Origin: Phycisphaerae bacterium
GTDB lineage: Bacteria > Planctomycetota > Phycisphaerae > UBA1845 > UTPLA1
Length of the DNA: 64,000 bases
Direction of reading: 5' to 3'
Assembly (NCBI GenBank): GCA_019636475.1
Contig: JAHBXN010000006.1
Span: 186,001-250,000 of the forward strand
In this document: positions 9,365 to 16,637 of the stretch, piece by piece
Position numbering within the stretch: the stretch's first letter is position 1
How the letters are laid out: the number at the start of each line of letters is the position of its first letter
Notes under the pieces: generated by a model
Seen by the model: only the letters and a program-made list of their open reading frames with translations
The model's database searches: none
Told to the model about the DNA's origin: nothing
Made by a program: the position numbers and the translations under genes

Positions 9365-10807
9365 ATGCTCGCCATCGTCTGCGGCCTGATTCTGAATTTC
9401 ATCGGCCAGTCGGCCGCGCAGCCGAGCGGCCCCGACGACGCCCCCGACAAGTCGCGGGGAGTGACGCTTCGCGCCGAGTTGGGCGAGGCCGTGATCGACG
9501 GGAGTTACGGTTTATCGATTCGGCCGCCGATGGATTGGGTGGTCGCGCGACGCCGCGAATTCGACGGGCGCGGGACGGTGCTGCTGCGAATGATCGCGCC
9601 GGTGGAGACGCCGGACCCGCCGGCGATCACGGTTGAGCATCTGGTTTCCGCTCGCGGTGTCTCACTGCCCGATCGGATGCGTCAGGCCGCCGATGCAATC
9701 GCCCTCGAGTATCCCGATCACAAGATGACCCGGGACGCCATTGCCGAGATGGACGGCCGTCCGAGCGGCACCCTGCTCGTCGAATATCGACTTGAGAGCC
9801 GGCCGCGTTTTCGCATGCAGACGCTTGTCGAGATTGCGCCTCGCAATTTTCTGCTGTTTCGGCTTGATGTCGCGGCATCGGACAGGCCGGTGCTGGAGCC
9901 GATCTATCGGATGGTGATCGGCTCGGTAAGGCTGCTGGGCACGCCTCTGAGCGATGAATCCTTGAAGGCGGCGCTGGCCGCCGGCAGCGAGTGGCTTGCC
10001 GGCATCACGGGGGACCGACTGCGATCGTCCATCGTGCCGGCTCAGTTCTTCGTGTTCGAAGTGGCCGAGCGGCCGGTCGGGTTGCTGGAAGTGTATGAGA
10101 GTGTTTGTCGCCGGAAAGTCGGCACATCGAGGGTCTCGGGCGTGGAGATCTTCGAGCAGTCGTGGATGTTCGATTCGCCCAGGCTGGCACGCCGAATGCA
10201 AAGCTCCGCGTTTCTCGGCGATGACATGGAGATTGAAAAGTGGCAGGGCAGCGCAACATCGTGGATGGCGGCCGACGGCGACGAGCCGGAACAGTTCGAA
10301 CATGGCTATGAGGAAGCGCTGCGGGATCACGACGTGCTGGTCTCAGGGCAATCGCGGAGCTTCTCAGAGGCCGTCCAGCAGAATCCGGCATTTCAAGTTC
10401 CGAAGACGTATATCTCTCGCGCACTGATGCGGCTCCTGCCGCGCCTGGTCAAGGACATGAAAAAGCCGCGCATGATGGCGTTCGTGTCGTTCGATCATGA
10501 ACGGGTGGGGCTGGTCGTTCAGGTTTTCGATTTCAAGGGACCGGCCACCCTCCCGGGTGATTCGACCGATCGAAAAGCGTATCGGGTCGAAGTGCGCGAG
10601 GGCATCATGGCGGAGCCGACCGAGCTTTACTTTGATGATGACGGAAAGCTGCTGCTCCTGCGGTCGCGGACGCTTTCGATGCGGCCCAGCGATCTTGCGG
10701 AGTTGAAACGTCTTTTTGAACGCCAGGTGGCCGCCGGCGATGAAGCCATTCAACGCATGGAACGGCTATACCAGCAGAGCGAGACGCGATTCATCCGTCG
10801 GCGTTAG
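9365..10807 (+). CDS. Secreted hypothetical protein
   Basis: A 480-residue protein starting with a signal peptide (MLAIVCGLILNFIGQSAA before QPSG). An in-frame ATG further upstream exists, but only this start gives an export signal. The mature part has a first domain of about 170 residues opening with LSIRPPMDWVVARRREFDG, like a lipid- or ligand-binding beta-sandwich, then a second larger domain (about 200-470) with no match I recognise. No catalytic signature or cysteine pairs stand out. It is likely periplasmic. It follows the membrane-anchored unknown at 8727 in the same direction and may be co-transcribed. Its function is unknown. Confidence 0.7.
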   Translation: MLAIVCGLILNFIGQSAAQPSGPDDAPDKSRGVTLRAELGEAVIDGSYGLSIRPPMDWVVARRREFDGRGTVLLRMIAPVETPDPPAITVEHLVSARGVSLPDRMRQAADAIALEYPDHKMTRDAIAEMDGRPSGTLLVEYRLESRPRFRMQTLVEIAPRNFLLFRLDVAASDRPVLEPIYRMVIGSVRLLGTPLSDESLKAALAAGSEWLAGITGDRLRSSIVPAQFFVFEVAERPVGLLEVYESVCRRKVGTSRVSGVEIFEQSWMFDSPRLARRMQSSAFLGDDMEIEKWQGSATSWMAADGDEPEQFEHGYEEALRDHDVLVSGQSRSFSEAVQQNPAFQVPKTYISRALMRLLPRLVKDMKKPRMMAFVSFDHERVGLVVQVFDFKGPATLPGDSTDRKAYRVEVREGIMAEPTELYFDDDGKLLLLRSRTLSMRPSDLAELKRLFERQVAAGDEAIQRMERLYQQSETRFIRRR

Positions 10808-10885
10808 ATCGGCAGGGAGATCGTGCCGCTCACCCGCGATCTTGTTTGGCCGCAACGCATCGTGTTGCGCCGATCATTCATTCCG

Positions 10886-11971
10886 TCAGAGGATGAGCAT
10901 CGCGTCGCCATAGCTGAAAAAACGATATCGCTCGGCGATTGCGGCTTGATACGCATCGCGAACCAGGGCCAGTCCCGCGAAGGCGGCGACCAGGGCGATC
11001 AGCGTGCTTCCCGGCAGGTGAAAATTCGTGACGAGCGCGTCCACGGATTGAAACCGGTAGGGCGGATAAATGAGGATGTCAGTCCAGCCGGTCCCGGCGC
11101 GAAGCTTCCCGCCGATCGAACAGGATTCGAGCACGCGCACGGATGTGGTGCCGACGGCGATGATTCGCCCACCCGCATCGCGCCGATTCTGCAGTGTCTC
11201 GACTGCGACATCGTTCAATTCGAATGATTCGCGGTGCATGACGTGATCGGACAGATCGTCGACCACGACCGGCTGAAATGTACCCAGCCCGACATGGAGT
11301 ACGCAGTCAACGCAGGCGACGCCGCTTTCTCTCAGTTCGTGCAGTAGTTCCGGAGTGAAGTGAAGCCCGGCGGTCGGAGCGGCCACGGCGCCCGGCGTCT
11401 CGGCGAAGACGGTCTGGTATCGTTCCCGGTCGAGGCGGTCCAGCGCGTCGGCTGAGTCGGCGGCCCGGCGGATGTAGGGTGGCAGCGGCATGACGCCGAC
11501 GACATCCAGAATTCTGGCGGCGGGCTGCGGAGGTGTTACGGCCACGTCACACAGGCCGCGATCATGCCGCCGCTCGACACACAGCTTCCATTGCTTGCCG
11601 CTGCGGCCGGTCGGATCTTCGAGAATCAGCCATTCGCCTTCCTTCAGTTTCCTGACGCCGCTGAGCATGGCCTGCCAGCGGCCGGGTTCAAGCTCCTGAA
11701 CGAACAGTCCGCCGATGCGGCCGCCCGAAACGCGGCGCGCGGTGAATTTCGCGGGCATCACCCGGGTCCGATTCAGCACAATCGCGTCTTGTGGGCTGAT
11801 AAACAGGACGATGTCTCGAAAGGCGTGATGCGCGATTGTGCGGGCCCGCCGATCAACCACCATCAGGCGCGAGGCGTCGCGCTGCGGCAGCGGCGCCTGG
11901 GCGATCAGCTCGGGGGGCAGCTCGAATTGCAGTTCGCTCGTCTTGATCGCAATCACCCTTTCGCGCCACAC
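10886..11971 (-). CDS. queA: S-adenosylmethionine:tRNA ribosyltransferase-isomerase
   Basis: QueA transfers and isomerises the ribosyl part of SAM onto preQ1 at tRNA position 34 to make epoxyqueuosine. The family start is seen as TSELQFELPPELIAQAPLPQ, then RDASRLMVV. Later motifs include PTAGLHFTPELL, GLGTFQPV, and near the end VGTTSVRVLES, NFHLPGSTL and LVAAFAG, all standard for the family. The length of 361 is usual (340-360). The annotated ATG gives a short MWRERV extension; a GTG at 11956 (VIAIKTSE) would fit the family start better. No other queuosine gene is nearby. The convergent secreted protein ends 78 bases away. Confidence 0.95.
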   Translation of the reverse strand: MWRERVIAIKTSELQFELPPELIAQAPLPQRDASRLMVVDRRARTIAHHAFRDIVLFISPQDAIVLNRTRVMPAKFTARRVSGGRIGGLFVQELEPGRWQAMLSGVRKLKEGEWLILEDPTGRSGKQWKLCVERRHDRGLCDVAVTPPQPAARILDVVGVMPLPPYIRRAADSADALDRLDRERYQTVFAETPGAVAAPTAGLHFTPELLHELRESGVACVDCVLHVGLGTFQPVVVDDLSDHVMHRESFELNDVAVETLQNRRDAGGRIIAVGTTSVRVLESCSIGGKLRAGTGWTDILIYPPYRFQSVDALVTNFHLPGSTLIALVAAFAGLALVRDAYQAAIAERYRFFSYGDAMLIL

Positions 11972-12200
11972 GCATTCCGATAAGCCGGAATCCTCGCAAA
12001 CCTCTGCCGCAAAACTTTACTGCGGCCCGAACGAATTCTACGATATTATCAGATGGGGCCGTTCGCCTCGCGAGCGCGTCCTGAGATGGGGAAATCCGAC
12101 AGTCAACGCCAACCACCCACGCGCTGTCGTGTCCAGACGATATGACGCCGCGGGGCGCTGCTGTCTGGTCACAGGCAGTGAAACTGTGGAGGTTTGCAGG

Positions 12201-12743
12201 ATGTCACTGATACCCAAAGATCATGCGTTGCACCGCTGGTTCGCCGGCCTCGTGGAGAGCAGCTTTCAGGCGGAGATCGGAATCGCCGAGCCGACCTTGC
12301 TCGAATATGTGACCGATCTTCTCACTGATTTTATTCACGTCGAACGCATCAATCTGGTCGCCGACGGACGGCCTGTCGAGGAAATCGCCGCCATGTTGTG
12401 TGCGGCCGAGGTGAATGCGGCCACCTCCCACAACGAGCGACGGCGAACCTATCACCGCCACATCGGGGACTACACGCTATTCTGGACCGGCGTATATCCG
12501 GAGAATCTGCGTCGTTTACAACGGCGCCACCCCGGAGACGACCTGATTAACTTCTTCGATCAGGGGAAACGTTCTTACGCCATCGCGTCGGAGCTGAGCA
12601 CCGATTCGTCGAATCCGGCGGCGGGCGTGCTGCGGCAACTGAGCGAGCAGTTCGAATACTGTGTCTACGGGCTGGGACTCGTTCGCAAGCAGTGGGAAAG
12701 CGGCGAGGACGGCCCCGGCGGCTTGAAGCTCATGCTCAATTAG
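12201..12743 (+). CDS. Conserved-looking hypothetical cytoplasmic protein
   Basis: A 180-residue protein without signal peptide or membrane segment, mostly alpha-helical by composition. The start at 12201 is supported by GGAGG about eight bases upstream; the frame is open much further upstream, but that part runs against queA and looks non-coding. Recognisable stretches such as RRTYHRHIGDYTLFWTGVYP and FFDQGKRSYAIASEL look constrained, yet I cannot tie them to a named family. It stands in front of the polysaccharide-type genes at 12906 and 14257, about 160 bases away, so a shared role is possible but not shown. Function unknown. Confidence 0.75.
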   Translation: MSLIPKDHALHRWFAGLVESSFQAEIGIAEPTLLEYVTDLLTDFIHVERINLVADGRPVEEIAAMLCAAEVNAATSHNERRRTYHRHIGDYTLFWTGVYPENLRRLQRRHPGDDLINFFDQGKRSYAIASELSTDSSNPAAGVLRQLSEQFEYCVYGLGLVRKQWESGEDGPGGLKLMLN

Positions 12744-12905
12744 TCGCTTGGGCGAATCGGTTCCGGCACTTTCTGCGCGTTCGCTTCTTCAGGCCCGGTA
12801 CTTTCCTTGCAATCCGGTCCATGCCACAATCCATACGGCTGAATTGCCGATAATCATTGGCGTGCCGATTGAAAAAGGCACAATGTGGCCATTGGAGCCT
12901 TCCTC

Positions 12906-14066
12906 GTGCCCGACCGATCGCAACAAGACCCCTTCGATGCGGACGACGAGGATTTCTCGACGCCCCCGGAGCCGGAGCAAATCTGGCCGCCGCCGGAGCC
13001 GCAGGACCGCCCAGAACGAAAGATTCCGTCACCCGCCGACGATGAAGAGTCCATTTTCAGCCGCGATCCGGAATTGGCGTGGGAAGACGAAACCGAGAAG
13101 ATCGGTGAGGCGATCGACGAAATCCGTCATCTCGACGATTCTGGAGAAGCCGATCAGGTCCAGACCGAATCCGAATCCGAATTCGATGAAGGGATCGATG
13201 TTGAGATCGTGTCTCCGGGCCCGGAAGCGCGGTCAGAGTCTTCGCATGATGAGTTCGGACCGGATGAAGAGTCGGAATCCGATCGGCCCATGGCCGCCTC
13301 ACCGTTCGAAGGCATGATTGCGGGCAGTGCTCCGATCCTTCTGAAGCCATCAACTGGACCTTCGCCGCGACCCAGGTCGGCGGATTCCGGGGCGCGTCGC
13401 GGCCAGGCGGGCGTCCGCCGGGTGAATGACGGCGCCGAAGGCGAGATATCGCGGCTTTGGAATAACGTCTTTTTCTCTGGTGACCGCGCTGCTCCGAAGG
13501 CGGTGGTCGTAACCGCCGCGCGCCGGGGCGACGGCGCGACGCAGGTTGCCTGTTCACTTGGAATGATCGGCGCCGAATCGAACCCGGAACTGCGTATCGC
13601 TATTGTGGATTTGAATCTTCGCGATCCCGATGTGGCTTCGGTGCTGGGCGTGCGCTCGGAGCCAGGCGTGACGGACGTGCTCGAAGGTCGATCAACGCTT
13701 GAGCAGGCGATTCAATCGGTGCCGCTGGACAATGGCCGGACCGTCAGCGTGGTCGCTTCTGGCCGAATGCCCGCGCATCCGCTGAGCTTGATGAAGAGCC
13801 GCCAGATGCAGGCGCTCGTCACAAAGATTCGCGATCGTTTCGATCATGTCATTATTGATGTCGCGTCGAGCGATTTGTACCCCGATGCGCAGATCGTCGG
13901 TTCCCGTGTGGATGGCGCGCTGCTGGTGATCAGCGGCGGGAGCACGCCGCGCGAAACGGTCGCGGACGCGAAGAAGCGCCTCGATCTGGCGCAGGTGCGA
14001 TGTCTGGGGCTGGTGCTGAATCGTCGCGCCGATCCCATTCCGGATCTGCTCTATCGGATCGCCTGA
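12906..14066 (+). CDS. Capsular-kinase-type P-loop protein with eroded nucleotide-binding loop
   Basis: The 386-residue protein has a long acidic, probably disordered N-terminal half (about 1-180) and a C-terminal CpsD/ParA-like P-loop domain. Relatives are tyrosine autokinases that steer exopolysaccharide assembly. The second acidic strand (DLNLRDP, 235-241, equivalent to Walker A') and the Walker B strand (HVIIDVAS, 314-321) are recognisable. The Walker A loop is not normal: the expected GxGK[ST] reads RRGDGATQ (206-213), without lysine, and the C-terminal tyrosine cluster of kinases is missing. It may bind nucleotide weakly or act as a scaffold. The GTG start follows GGAG by nine bases; an upstream GTG at 12885 is an alternative. 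The flippase gene follows. Confidence 0.75.
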   Translation: MPDRSQQDPFDADDEDFSTPPEPEQIWPPPEPQDRPERKIPSPADDEESIFSRDPELAWEDETEKIGEAIDEIRHLDDSGEADQVQTESESEFDEGIDVEIVSPGPEARSESSHDEFGPDEESESDRPMAASPFEGMIAGSAPILLKPSTGPSPRPRSADSGARRGQAGVRRVNDGAEGEISRLWNNVFFSGDRAAPKAVVVTAARRGDGATQVACSLGMIGAESNPELRIAIVDLNLRDPDVASVLGVRSEPGVTDVLEGRSTLEQAIQSVPLDNGRTVSVVASGRMPAHPLSLMKSRQMQALVTKIRDRFDHVIIDVASSDLYPDAQIVGSRVDGALLVISGGSTPRETVADAKKRLDLAQVRCLGLVLNRRADPIPDLLYRIA

Positions 14067-14256
14067 ATGGACGGGGCCTTGGCGGCGCCCGCGAGCGAGG
14101 GCCACTTGACCAGCACCGGTCCGCACGGTCCCGGATGCTTCAATCTGGACACGACGCGACTCATGACGGCCGACCTGCCTTTTCCCCCCCCGGTGTTCTC
14201 CGCCTTTGTTCGCGTAGCGGCGCAAAACAGGACGCCCGTCGCTGGAGGCTTCGCCG

Positions 14257-15915
14257 GTGGAGAATGACGCGCTGTCCGCCGACGGCGGCCGCTTCGCCAG
14301 CTTTCGGCCGACCGGCCTTGCCCAGTCGATGGGCACATACCTGGCGGCGACAGTCACTTTCCGATTTCTGAATTTCGCCCGCATTCTGCTGCTGACGTGG
14401 TTCATGACGCGGCAGCAGATGGGTCTGCTCAATGTCATCCTGATGATCATCAGCGTCCTGATTCCGCTGTGCAGCTTCGGCCTGAACGACGCGGTCACGC
14501 GATTCGTGCCTCATCATGAAGAGCGCGGCACGCTCGCGGCATTCTTCCGGCGATCGCTTCTGCTCGTTGCCGCGGTCACCGCCGCGACAACGGGCCTCAT
14601 GATGATCTTCGCCACGCGGCTTGGAGAGCTGTTCTTCGCGCAGGTGATCGACGATCCCGCCGTCCGCGCGGAATTTCGCGGTGACGCGCGCGCGATGGCG
14701 ATCATGACAAGCGTGACCATTGCGCTGTCAGTCGCCTACTTCTATCTGCTCGCGTTCTTCAAGGGGCTGCGCATGTTCAGTGCGTTGTCGCGCCTTGAAG
14801 TGTGGCACGCGGTGCTCTTTTTTGTCGGAGCGATCGCCATGATTTATGCCGGACGGCTCAGCGCGCTGGCGCTGACAGCGCTGTTCGGCGGATCAATCCT
14901 TCTGCCGGTCGCTTACTATGGCGGAAAGCTCGCCCGCGTCATCAGGACGTGGCGCGCGCAGGCGTCACCGCTTTCGGGGGCCGCCTGGGAGCGGAGGCTG
15001 CTGCGCTTCAGTATCTGGACGGCGCTTTCGGGTGTCACGTGGCAGGCACTTCAGTATTATGCAACATGGTATTTGAACAAGACGCACGGTAACGAGTCGG
15101 TCGCCGTATTCGGAACGGTGCAGAAGATCGCACAGTTGATCCTTATCGGGGCCGTGGCCGTGTCGACGGTTGCGATGACCACCGTCACGAAAACATGGGA
15201 ATCCCAGGGCCGTGAAGCGGCGGAGCGGCAGTTGTCCCTGGCGTTTCGCGGCACGGGCATCGGGTTGTTCCTGATCTGTGCGGCCCTCGCGCTGGGCAAG
15301 CACTGGGTCATGAAGTTGTTTCGGAGTGATTACGCGATCGGAGCGGAGTCGCTGCCGTTGCAGTTGCTCTTCACGCTCCTCGCGGGTTACCTGGCGTTTC
15401 TGCCCGGACATTTCGCGCTCCGCGAAAAAACGCGACACGCATTCTGGGCTTGGGCCGCGGGGATCGTCGCCAATGTCCTGCTCGCATTCTGCCTCGCACG
15501 GCCGGGCCGGTTCGAGGCGGTCATGGCCGGCGTCGCATGGCAGCGAGTCGGGCAGGCGGTCGCATGGATATTAGCGCCCTCGTTCTCGGATCCGATGGGG
15601 TTGCATGGCGCCGCCTGGTGTGCGGCCGCCGCCATGATGATAGCGACGGTCGTGTGCGTGCTGCTTGTTCGATCGGAGGGCGCCCATCTCGATCGGGGCA
15701 GCTACGTCACTCTTTGCCTGCCGCTTCTGCTGGCCACGCATTCGGGGCTGCTTGCCATCGGAACGGCCGCCGTGATCATCACCTCGAAATGGACCGATCT
15801 GATCTTCGACGGTCCGGAGCGTCAAAGGATGATGGGCTTTGCCTTTGGGGCGATCAGCCATTTAGGCAGATCAGTCTGGAGAGGCAGGCGCAGTGATGCG
15901 GGCCGGCCGAACTGA
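14257..15915 (+). CDS. Polysaccharide flippase-like membrane protein (MATE/Wzx superfamily)
   Basis: A 552-residue protein with about 12-14 hydrophobic segments and the layout of the MVF/MATE lipid-linked oligosaccharide flippases: an N-terminal helix pair (LARSILL-like FARILLLTWFMTRQQMG), then SFGLNDAVTRFVP, which matches the family stretch after the second helix. These move undecaprenyl-linked sugars across the inner membrane. The GTG start is preceded by GGAGG at nine bases. Together with the eroded capsular-kinase protein just upstream it suggests exopolysaccharide export, although no polymerase or glycosyltransferase is adjacent. A strong intrinsic terminator begins 26 bases after the stop. 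Confidence 0.82.
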   Translation: MENDALSADGGRFASFRPTGLAQSMGTYLAATVTFRFLNFARILLLTWFMTRQQMGLLNVILMIISVLIPLCSFGLNDAVTRFVPHHEERGTLAAFFRRSLLLVAAVTAATTGLMMIFATRLGELFFAQVIDDPAVRAEFRGDARAMAIMTSVTIALSVAYFYLLAFFKGLRMFSALSRLEVWHAVLFFVGAIAMIYAGRLSALALTALFGGSILLPVAYYGGKLARVIRTWRAQASPLSGAAWERRLLRFSIWTALSGVTWQALQYYATWYLNKTHGNESVAVFGTVQKIAQLILIGAVAVSTVAMTTVTKTWESQGREAAERQLSLAFRGTGIGLFLICAALALGKHWVMKLFRSDYAIGAESLPLQLLFTLLAGYLAFLPGHFALREKTRHAFWAWAAGIVANVLLAFCLARPGRFEAVMAGVAWQRVGQAVAWILAPSFSDPMGLHGAAWCAAAAMMIATVVCVLLVRSEGAHLDRGSYVTLCLPLLLATHSGLLAIGTAAVIITSKWTDLIFDGPERQRMMGFAFGAISHLGRSVWRGRRSDAGRPN

Positions 15916-15941
15916 TTGCGTTCGCTCGATCGCCAACCGTT

Positions 15942-15964
15942 TGCGGGCATGTGCCCGCATTTTT
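15942..15964 (+). terminator. Rho-independent terminator after the flippase gene
   Basis: An eight-base perfect stem, TGCGGGCA and TGCCCGCA, separated by two bases and followed directly by five T, stands 26 bases after the flippase stop. This is the clearest intrinsic terminator in the window. It faces the plus strand only; there is no A-run on the left that would make it work for the converging Rrf2-family gene. Confidence 0.88.
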
Positions 15965-16042
15965 CGCTGGGTGCGGGGGTGAAAGGAATCGGCCGCGTGA
16001 TTCGGCCGGCCGAGTCGACAGGGGGCAAACCGCAAACGACGA

Positions 16043-16522
16043 CTAAGGCGTTTCACTGCTGGGTATTCTTCCGATCTGAAGCGGCACGCCCGCGATGGGG
16101 CTTTTTTCGCAGAAGGGTGTACTGCGGCCGGGTTGTGCCAGGAGTTCACTGATCGTTGTTGCCTGAAATGCGGACTGCACCAGGGCGATCGCTTCGTCGA
16201 GGCGGTGATGGAGCGGGCAGAGATTCAAGCCGTGCGAGGGAATATCGAGCGGGCAAGTCGTGATTCGTTTGATGGGTTCTACGGCGTTTATCACGCTCAA
16301 AACTGACATTTTGTTGGCAGGTATGGCGAGCCGAAAACCGCCCCCGATCCCACGTCTTGATACCACAAGCTCAGCTTTTACAAGTATTTGCAACACTTTC
16401 GGCAGGTAGCCGGGCGGCACTTTCGTCACACCGGCAATCCACTGCGTCGTCGCCACCTGACCTTCGGCCTGGGCGATTGCGACGATGGCGCGCAGGGCGT
16501 ACTCGGCGGTCGGGGAAATCAT
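16043..16522 (-). CDS. Rrf2-family transcriptional regulator, probably nitric-oxide responsive
   Basis: A 159-residue Rrf2 protein: winged helix in residues 1-65 (TAEYALRAIVAIA, then GYLPKVLQILVKAELV and the GIGGGFRLA wing) and a sensor part with C90 (RITTCPLD) and C102 (LNLCPLHHRLDEA). Rrf2 regulators such as NsrR hold a NO-sensitive iron-sulfur cluster through cysteines here. Only two cysteines lie in the usual stretch, with a possible third ligand (H or D) or C137 near the C-terminus (STPFCEKSP). It is transcribed away from norZ, and two identical-type palindromes lie between the genes, so it very likely represses norZ and itself. AGGAGG nine bases before ATG fixes the start. The NO role is inferred from context. 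Confidence 0.88.
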   Translation of the reverse strand: MISPTAEYALRAIVAIAQAEGQVATTQWIAGVTKVPPGYLPKVLQILVKAELVVSRRGIGGGFRLAIPANKMSVLSVINAVEPIKRITTCPLDIPSHGLNLCPLHHRLDEAIALVQSAFQATTISELLAQPGRSTPFCEKSPIAGVPLQIGRIPSSETP

Positions 16523-16546
16523 GCAGGACGGCCTCCTGGTTCGGCT

Positions 16547-16569
16547 AATTGGATCTTGACATCCAAATT
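16547..16569. promoter_or_regulatory. Operator 1, inverted repeat between rrf2-type gene and norZ
   Basis: AATTGGAT (16547-16554), six bases, then ATCCAAAT(T): a palindrome with one mismatch to operator 2. It covers the -10 and probable start of the regulator's own promoter on the minus strand and the TTGACA of the norZ side. The position fits a repressor site that shuts both genes. Binding by the neighbouring Rrf2 protein is inferred. Confidence 0.72.
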
Positions 16570-16583
16570 ATATCGTGTAGTCT
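16556..16583 (+). promoter_or_regulatory. Possible norZ promoter
   Basis: A perfect TTGACA (16556-16561) stands upstream of norZ. The best -10 at 16 bases is TAGTCT (16578-16583), only a partial match, so the promoter may be weak or need an activator. The TTGACA lies inside operator 1, and operator 2 follows just after the expected start point. Confidence 0.4.
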
Positions 16584-16594
16584 TGCGCGGTAAA
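16567..16594 (-). promoter_or_regulatory. Probable promoter of the Rrf2-family regulator
   Basis: Reading the minus strand, TTTACC (16594-16589), 16 bases, then a perfect TATAAT (16572-16567). The implied start is near 16560, giving a leader of about 40 bases before the AGGAGG and ATG at 16522. The -10 overlaps operator 1, which suggests autoregulation. Confidence 0.6.
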
Positions 16595-16614
16595 TTGGAT
16601 ATTTGGATCCAATT
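16593..16614. promoter_or_regulatory. Operator 2, perfect inverted repeat upstream of norZ
   Basis: AATTGGAT (16593-16600), six bases, ATCCAATT (16607-16614): a perfect eight-base palindrome with the same arms and spacing as operator 1, about 46 bases (four to five helical turns) away centre to centre. It lies 23 bases before the norZ ATG. Two same-phase sites suggest cooperative binding of a dimeric regulator. Confidence 0.75.
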
Positions 16615-16637
16615 AATAAATATGGAGGCTGGCTTGA

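Noticed and set aside
14184-14191. Run of eight C that might mark a frameshift
   Set aside because: It lies in the gap between the P-loop protein and the flippase gene, both of which are complete, so no coding frame is broken.
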